From Bryobacterales bacterium (lineage in GTDB: Bacteria > Acidobacteriota > Terriglobia > Bryobacterales > Bryobacteraceae): 9,448 bases of DNA. This document shows positions 4,961 to 9,448 of this stretch, in pieces. The number at the start of each line of letters is the position of its first letter. The first letter of the stretch is position 1. A program made the translations under genes and the position numbers. Under the pieces are notes generated by a model. That model did not search any database. It was given only the letters and a program-made list of their open reading frames with translations, and was not told the DNA's origin. The stretch covers positions 1 to 9,448 of the forward strand of contig JAOAPP010000300.1 of assembly GCA_025462985.1 (NCBI GenBank). The letters are read 5' to 3'.

Positions 4961-7621
4961 TCAGTCGAGCTCACGAAAGTCGCTGGACGTTCCGCCGGCT
5001 GCGGGCACGTAGCATTTCAGCGTGTAATCCATGACCATGCGATTAGCGTTGAACCGCCATCCGAGCGTGCGTATAGTGCGCTTCATCCGCTTGATCCAGC
5101 CATGCGGCAGGCCGTCGAGATCACGCTGGTAAAACAGCGGGATCACTTCTTCCTGGAGGACACGGTAGAGATCGTCACCGTCGCGGGAATCGTGCACATC
5201 CATGTTTGAGTGCGTTCTTCCGTTGCCGATGGCGAAGCCATTGAGACCGTCGTAAGCTTCCGCCCACCAGCCATCCAGAACAGAGAGGTTGAGCCCGCCG
5301 TTCAGAACGACCTTCTGGCCGCTGGTGCCGGAGGCCTCGAGAGGCCGGCGCGGGTTGTTGAGCCAAACGTCAACGCCCTGGACCAGGTGGCGTCCCACGT
5401 TGATATCGTAATCCTCAACAAAAACGAAGCGATCCGAAAACAGGCGATCGCGCATCAGATGAGCGATTTCCTGTAGAACACGTTTGCCAGGCTCGTCCCG
5501 GGGGTGGGCTTTTCCGGCAAAGATGAACTGAACGGGCCGCTTCGGATCGTTGACCATCGACGCCAGACGTTCGATGTCCCTGAGGAGCAGATTGGCTCGC
5601 TTGTAGGTCGCAAATCGCCGGGCGAATCCGATTGTAAGCGCATCGGGGCTGAGAAGAGTCCCGAGGCGCTGCAACTCCTCGGCCGACTCTCTGCGCCGAG
5701 TGGCCTGCCCGACGGCGCGATGCCGAACGAATTCGAGAAGTTTGGCTTTGAGGCTGAGATGCGTTTCCCAAAGCTCTCCGTCATCCACGTCCTCGATTGC
5801 ATCCCAGGTGCTCGCCAGACCGCTGTGTTCAGGCCACCCGGTACCGAGGTGACGGTCGTAGAGACGGAACATCTGCGGAGCCAGCCAGGTGGGAACGTGG
5901 ACGCCATTTGTGATGTGACCGATTGGCACCTCATCCTCCTGCTTCCCGGGGTAGAGACCGGTCCACATATTGCGACTGACCTCACCATGCAGGGAAGAGA
6001 CAGCATTGGCGCGACGGGACAGTTTCAAACCGAGCACTGTCATGCAGAACTCCTCCTGGTAGTTGGCCGGGTTTTCACGACCGAGGCTCATGAGCCAGTC
6101 ATGCGAGAGGCCCATAGAATCGCGCAACGGGCCAAGATGCTCTTCGATGAGCTCGGGGCTGAAACGATCGTGGCCGGCAGGAACGGGAGTGTGAGTGGTG
6201 AAGACGACCTCGCGGGCGACGCGTGAAGTTGCTTCCTTAAAAGAGGAACCCTCGTCGACCATGCGAATACGGATGGCTTCCAAGATCGCGAAGCCGCTGT
6301 GCCCCTCGTTCAGATGAAGAACGCCGGGAGTGATACCCATGGCCAGCAGAGCTCGATACCCGCCTACTCCGAGCAGCAGCTCCTGACGGATGCGGATGCG
6401 GCGGTCTCCTCCGTAAAGGCGAGAAGTCAGTTCGCGGTCCTCCGGAGCGTTCCCGTCTACGTCGGAGTCGAGAAGCAGCAGCTGGCACCGGCCCACGTTG
6501 AGCCGCCAGACTTTCGCGCAGATAGGCCCGTTCCGGGTGTGGATCCTTACTTCGACTCGCTGGCCGTTTTTGCCGATGGCAGGCTCCATCGGGAGCTGGT
6601 GGACTTCGGCCTGGAGGTATTCTTCCTCCTGCCAGCCTGTTCGATCCAGGTGCTGGCGGAAGTAGCCCTGTCCATAGAACAGACCGACGCCAACGAGAGG
6701 AATATCGAGATCCGACGCGCTCTTGATGTGATCGCCTGAGAGCACCCCGAGGCCGCCAGAGTAGATGGGGAGAGATTCGTGCAAGCCGAACTCGGCTGAG
6801 AAGTAGGCGACCGGGCGCGGCCGCAGCACTCCGGCGTGAATGGCGCCCCAGGTCCGGTCCGCTGCGAGGTATTCGCGCTGACGCCGGGCGGCGTAATTGA
6901 TGCGTCCGTCAAGAACCAGTTCGGAGGCACGGCGGCTGATGGCAGATAGCGGCAACTCCTGCAGCAGGGCTACCGGATTGTGATTGAGTTCCCTCCAGCG
7001 CGACGGATTCAGGTCGAGGAAGAGGGCGGTTGAATCATGATCCCAGCTGGACCATAGATTGCGAGCTAAAGCCCAGAGCTTTTCCTGAACGGGAGCAATG
7101 AAACGGTCTACGGTTCGGGCTTCGCTGACTATGGGGGCAACTTCGGCCGCAGAGTCGACCAGCATCTGGATCTCGTCTTCACGGAAGTTTCGCGGAGCGA
7201 TCGTTTGAACCACCAGCACACCTTGAAGAACGCCGCGGTCGATGAGCGGAACGCCGAGGAAGGACTGGTAGGCATCTTCCCCCACCTCCTTAAAGTACTT
7301 GAAGCGCGGATGCGTTCTGACCTGCTCCACGGCGACCGGCTTGACCAACTCCGCGACGAGGCCGGAGAGTCCCTCACTTAAGGCCAGTCGAAGAGTACCG
7401 ATGCACTCTCTCCGAAGACCGATGGTGGCGGCCAGGACTAGGCGGGCACGATCGGGCTCAAGCAGCAGGACTGAACAGACCTCCGTCTTGAATCGGCGCG
7501 CAATTAGCGCGACGACTTTCATAAGCGTTTCGGCGGGTTTCCCTCCTTCAGCTGTAAGCTGGCTGATTTCCTCAAGCGTCAGCACGCGGCTGGCTTCGAG
7601 GGTCTCTGACGACGAACTCAT
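4961..7621 (-). CDS. glgP: Alpha-glucan phosphorylase (GT35) with N-terminal GAF domain
   Basis: This enzyme phosphorolyses alpha-1,4-glucan to glucose-1-phosphate using PLP. It is 886 residues from the ATG at 7621. Residues about 15-172 are a GAF domain resembling that of PtsP (enzyme I-Ntr): TEVCSV (46-51), HPRFKYFKEV (104-113) and FLGVPLIDRGVLQGVLVVQ (121-139). About 175-265 is the DUF3417-type N-terminal region (LARNLWSSWDHD). The GT35 catalytic part follows: YFSAEFG (273-279), GGLGVLSGDH (289-298), HLNEGHSGF (436-444), phosphate-binding Arg669 and Lys674 in RRFATYKR, and PLP Lys770 in EASGTSGQKVVLNGG. Catalytic residues look intact. The open frame extends to a GTG at 7699 (912 residues), but the extension is Ser-rich and poorly led, while ATG 7621 has a well-spaced AGGAG. 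The gene lies on the same strand as uppP, 114 nt downstream. Confidence 0.93.
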   Translation of the reverse strand: MSSSSETLEASRVLTLEEISQLTAEGGKPAETLMKVVALIARRFKTEVCSVLLLEPDRARLVLAATIGLRRECIGTLRLALSEGLSGLVAELVKPVAVEQVRTHPRFKYFKEVGEDAYQSFLGVPLIDRGVLQGVLVVQTIAPRNFREDEIQMLVDSAAEVAPIVSEARTVDRFIAPVQEKLWALARNLWSSWDHDSTALFLDLNPSRWRELNHNPVALLQELPLSAISRRASELVLDGRINYAARRQREYLAADRTWGAIHAGVLRPRPVAYFSAEFGLHESLPIYSGGLGVLSGDHIKSASDLDIPLVGVGLFYGQGYFRQHLDRTGWQEEEYLQAEVHQLPMEPAIGKNGQRVEVRIHTRNGPICAKVWRLNVGRCQLLLLDSDVDGNAPEDRELTSRLYGGDRRIRIRQELLLGVGGYRALLAMGITPGVLHLNEGHSGFAILEAIRIRMVDEGSSFKEATSRVAREVVFTTHTPVPAGHDRFSPELIEEHLGPLRDSMGLSHDWLMSLGRENPANYQEEFCMTVLGLKLSRRANAVSSLHGEVSRNMWTGLYPGKQEDEVPIGHITNGVHVPTWLAPQMFRLYDRHLGTGWPEHSGLASTWDAIEDVDDGELWETHLSLKAKLLEFVRHRAVGQATRRRESAEELQRLGTLLSPDALTIGFARRFATYKRANLLLRDIERLASMVNDPKRPVQFIFAGKAHPRDEPGKRVLQEIAHLMRDRLFSDRFVFVEDYDINVGRHLVQGVDVWLNNPRRPLEASGTSGQKVVLNGGLNLSVLDGWWAEAYDGLNGFAIGNGRTHSNMDVHDSRDGDDLYRVLQEEVIPLFYQRDLDGLPHGWIKRMKRTIRTLGWRFNANRMVMDYTLKCYVPAAGGTSSDFRELD

Positions 7622-7628
7622 TACATTT

Positions 7629-7633
7629 CTCCT
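7629..7633 (-). promoter_or_regulatory. Shine-Dalgarno AGGAG fixing the phosphorylase start
   Basis: On the minus strand AGGAG is followed by seven bases (AAATGTA) and then ATG at 7621, which is optimal spacing. This favours 7621 over the upstream in-frame GTG at 7699, which has only a weak purine stretch before it. The spacer contains an out-of-frame ATG directly followed by TAA, giving a start-stop overlapping the true start (ATGTAATG). Confidence 0.75.
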
Positions 7634-7735
7634 GACGATCTCAGCACGGGACTGTGACTGAGCCGACTCTGACACAGACACGGCGCCAGATGATGACACT
7701 ATCCCACAGCGGAGTACAACAAACTGGAATCCAGC

Positions 7736-8611
7736 CTAGTAGCCGGCACGATACAGCATGAATACGACGCCAGACGCTATCAGGCAGTAGATGCCGAAGA
7801 GATACCAGCGTCCGCTCTCAAGCCAGCCACTAAGCCACTTCAAAGCGACCAATCCCGCTACAAAGGCAAAGACGGCACCGAGCAGGCTCGGCACAACCGC
7901 GCCGGAAAGGCTGACCGTTGGATCGGCTTGGTGAGCCTTTACCAGGCGGAAGGCCTCACGGGCGATCACCGGGGGAGTGAGGACCACCGCTAGCGCGAAA
8001 CTGAAGCTTTCCGCGCGATTGCGAGGAACACCGGCGAGCATGCCCGTCGAAATGGTCGCTCCGGAACGGGAGAACCCTCGAAACGGAAGGCAGAGGCCCT
8101 GAACCGCCCCGATCAGCCCCGACTGCGATGCGGTCATCTCGGTACCCTCTTCGTCCCGGACCGGTAGCAAACGGCGACGCTCGGACAGACCGGCAAACAA
8201 GATGAGCACGCCGGCTAACGCCAAAGCTGGCGCTATCAGCTCCAAATGACTGAACAACTGCTCTATTTCGGCCTTGTCAGTACTGCGGAACGCGAATTTC
8301 TCGATGAGCTTCTGTAGAATCAGTCCCACAATGCCGGTAATCACGGTTGCGAGAATGACTTGAACTGCAAAGGTTTGAAAAATTGCCCCATTCTTGAAAT
8401 ATGTAGTCCGCCATTTATTCCAAAAGTAAACGATGACGGCAAACATGGTGCCGGTGTGTAGCATGACTAGGACGAGAGTCATGTCTGGAGACGACGGATT
8501 GAGGCCCAACAGCTTCTCCGCCACCACGACGTGAGCGGAGCTGGAAACCGGGAGCAACTCAGCGAGACCTTGAATAATGGCAAGAATGATTACATAGAAA
8601 ATCGACAGCAT
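7736..8611 (-). CDS. uppP: Undecaprenyl-diphosphate phosphatase (UppP/BacA)
   Basis: This integral membrane enzyme dephosphorylates undecaprenyl diphosphate so the lipid carrier can be reused for peptidoglycan and other envelope polymers. Overexpression of the family gives bacitracin resistance. It is 291 residues from ATG 8611. The first signature, QGLAELLPVSSSAH (14-27), carries Glu18, Ser24 and His27, equivalent to E. coli Glu21, Ser27 and His30; Gln14 replaces E. coli Glu17, a common variant. The second signature, PFRGFSRSGATIS (176-188), carries the catalytic Arg182. The PFRG form replaces the usual xPG and marks a divergent subfamily. A charged loop lies at about 103-120 and another at 143-160. 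An upstream ATG at 8659 would add 16 residues; 8611 was chosen because the family's N-terminus aligns there. Neither start has a good Shine-Dalgarno. It is divergent from the SDR gene. Confidence 0.92.
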   Translation of the reverse strand: MLSIFYVIILAIIQGLAELLPVSSSAHVVVAEKLLGLNPSSPDMTLVLVMLHTGTMFAVIVYFWNKWRTTYFKNGAIFQTFAVQVILATVITGIVGLILQKLIEKFAFRSTDKAEIEQLFSHLELIAPALALAGVLILFAGLSERRRLLPVRDEEGTEMTASQSGLIGAVQGLCLPFRGFSRSGATISTGMLAGVPRNRAESFSFALAVVLTPPVIAREAFRLVKAHQADPTVSLSGAVVPSLLGAVFAFVAGLVALKWLSGWLESGRWYLFGIYCLIASGVVFMLYRAGY

Positions 8612-8667
8612 CTGAAAGGTTAGGATAGCGCGGCGGACGATGATGAAAGAAAGGACCATTGTTGGTT

Positions 8668-9393
8668 ATGAGCGGATTGATACGGAATAAGAAAGCAATT
8701 GTGACTGGCGGTTCCAAAGGCATCGGCTTTGCCGTGGCAAAAGCTCTACTGGCGGAGGGCGCAGACGTGGTTCTCTGCGGACGAAAGCAAAAGGGTCTCG
8801 ACAGGGCACTTGCAGAGTTGAAGGGTGTTTCCGGGGGCAAAGCGAGCGGGTTCGTCGCGGATGTAAGCAGGAGCCAGGACGCGGCTGAATTGTTCAATTT
8901 CGCCGACAAAGAACTGGGCGGCCTCGATTACCTCATTAACAATGCAGGTATCGGTGTTTTCCGAGCTGCGGGTGAGCTCAGTGTGGAGGAATGGGATCGA
9001 GTAATCGCCACCAATCTTTCCGGCGCATTTTACTGCAGCCGGGAGGCGATTGAGCGTTTCCGAGTTCGCAAGAGCGGGTGGATTGTGAACATCAGCAGCT
9101 TGGCGGGCCGGAACCCTTTTGCAGGCGGATCAGCTTACAACGCTTCGAAGTTCGGATTGAATGGTTTCAGCGAAGCGATGATGCTTGACCACCGAAACGA
9201 CAATATCCGAGTGAGCTATGTCATGCCCGGCAGTGTGGACACCGGATTTTCGGGCCATGAGCCGGAAAAAAAGTCGGAGTGGAAGATAGCGCCGGAAGAC
9301 ATCGGCGAAATTGTGCTCGACATCTTAAAAATGCCCACGCGCACTTTAATTAGTCGAATTGAGGTGAGACCTTCTCGACCTCAAAAGGACTAG
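8668..9393 (+). CDS. SDR family NAD(P)-dependent oxidoreductase
   Basis: This encodes a 241-residue classical short-chain dehydrogenase/reductase with a single Rossmann domain. Motifs from ATG 8668 are the cofactor-binding TGGSKGIG (13-20), the NNAG motif (91-94), and the catalytic tetrad Asn116, Ser144, Tyr157 and Lys161 (in NISSLAG and YNASK). PGSVDT (187-192) follows the active site. Basic residues Arg39-Lys40 at the end of the second strand favour NADP(H). The length is normal. The subfamily resembles FabG-like and sepiapterin-reductase-like SDRs, but the substrate cannot be assigned. The frame extends upstream to TTG codons at 8659 and 8662. AAGGA at 8651-8655 sits 6 nt from TTG 8662 but 12 nt from ATG 8668, so a start three or two codons earlier is possible. 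No linked pathway gene is visible. Confidence 0.92.
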   Translation: MSGLIRNKKAIVTGGSKGIGFAVAKALLAEGADVVLCGRKQKGLDRALAELKGVSGGKASGFVADVSRSQDAAELFNFADKELGGLDYLINNAGIGVFRAAGELSVEEWDRVIATNLSGAFYCSREAIERFRVRKSGWIVNISSLAGRNPFAGGSAYNASKFGLNGFSEAMMLDHRNDNIRVSYVMPGSVDTGFSGHEPEKKSEWKIAPEDIGEIVLDILKMPTRTLISRIEVRPSRPQKD

Positions 9394-9448
9394 TGCTGCA
9401 AGACTGGGTACCGGATAAGCATTGAAGCCTCCTCTTCAGGAGTCGTAA

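Noticed and set aside
5504..6226. 240-codon open frame on the plus strand inside the phosphorylase gene
   Set aside because: It lies fully antisense to well-conserved GT35 catalytic sequence, its translation has no family resemblance, and GC-rich coding DNA commonly leaves such antisense frames open.
7724..7734. CTGGATTCCAG hairpin followed by TTTGTT just after the uppP stop, as a terminator
   Set aside because: The stem is only 4 perfect pairs with a 3-nt loop plus wobble pairs, too weak to call.
9423..9442. Overlapping small inverted repeats after the SDR stop (TGAAG/CTTCA and CTCCT/AGGAG)
   Set aside because: They are 5-bp stems that exclude each other, with no U-tract, and the window ends here.

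Overview
The window reads as a moderately GC-rich bacterial chromosome with ordinary housekeeping and accessory-metabolic genes. No phage, plasmid, CRISPR, rRNA or tRNA feature was seen. The gene content and protein subfamily styles would fit an acidobacterium or a similar soil bacterium: the PFRGFSRSG-type UppP, the DUF3417-type glucan phosphorylase with an added GAF domain, and the fused ATP-grasp/alpha-E protein. That assignment is an inference from family resemblance, not proof.

Layout: (1) Bases 1-321 hold no recognisable gene. They contain a perfect 12-bp inverted repeat (54-65 with 220-231) enclosing several small hairpins, followed by a strong GC-rich hairpin (about 245-290) just past the end of the minus-strand operon. 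(2) Bases 322-4230 are a three-gene minus-strand operon. Its order is a circularly permuted ATP-grasp/alpha-E fusion protein, a transglutaminase-like cysteine hydrolase overlapping it by ATGA, and an OsmC-family peroxidase 37 nt further on. (3) A 60-bp divergent gap separates this operon from a plus-strand marC-family membrane protein gene (4291-4950). (4) Convergent to marC, with only 10 bp between them, is a minus-strand alpha-glucan phosphorylase carrying an N-terminal PtsP-like GAF domain. Upstream of it on the same strand lies uppP (undecaprenyl-diphosphate phosphatase). (5) Divergent from uppP, a plus-strand SDR-family oxidoreductase gene occupies the right end.

How the genes work together: the ATP-grasp/alpha-E plus transglutaminase pair is a known conserved association. 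Comparative genomics of ATP-grasp amidoligases predicts that it makes and cleaves or remodels a peptide or isopeptide bond, but the substrate is unknown. Here the operon appears complete, bounded by a divergent gene and a hairpin. It lacks the proteasome-like Anbu peptidase often found with these genes and has OsmC in the third position. The glucan phosphorylase would release glucose-1-phosphate from storage or linear alpha-glucan, and its GAF domain suggests allosteric or partner control. UppP recycles the undecaprenyl carrier for envelope synthesis. The SDR and MarC proteins have no assignable substrate.

The two items most worth a second look are the GAF-phosphorylase fusion and the structured, unexplained stretch at 54-290.
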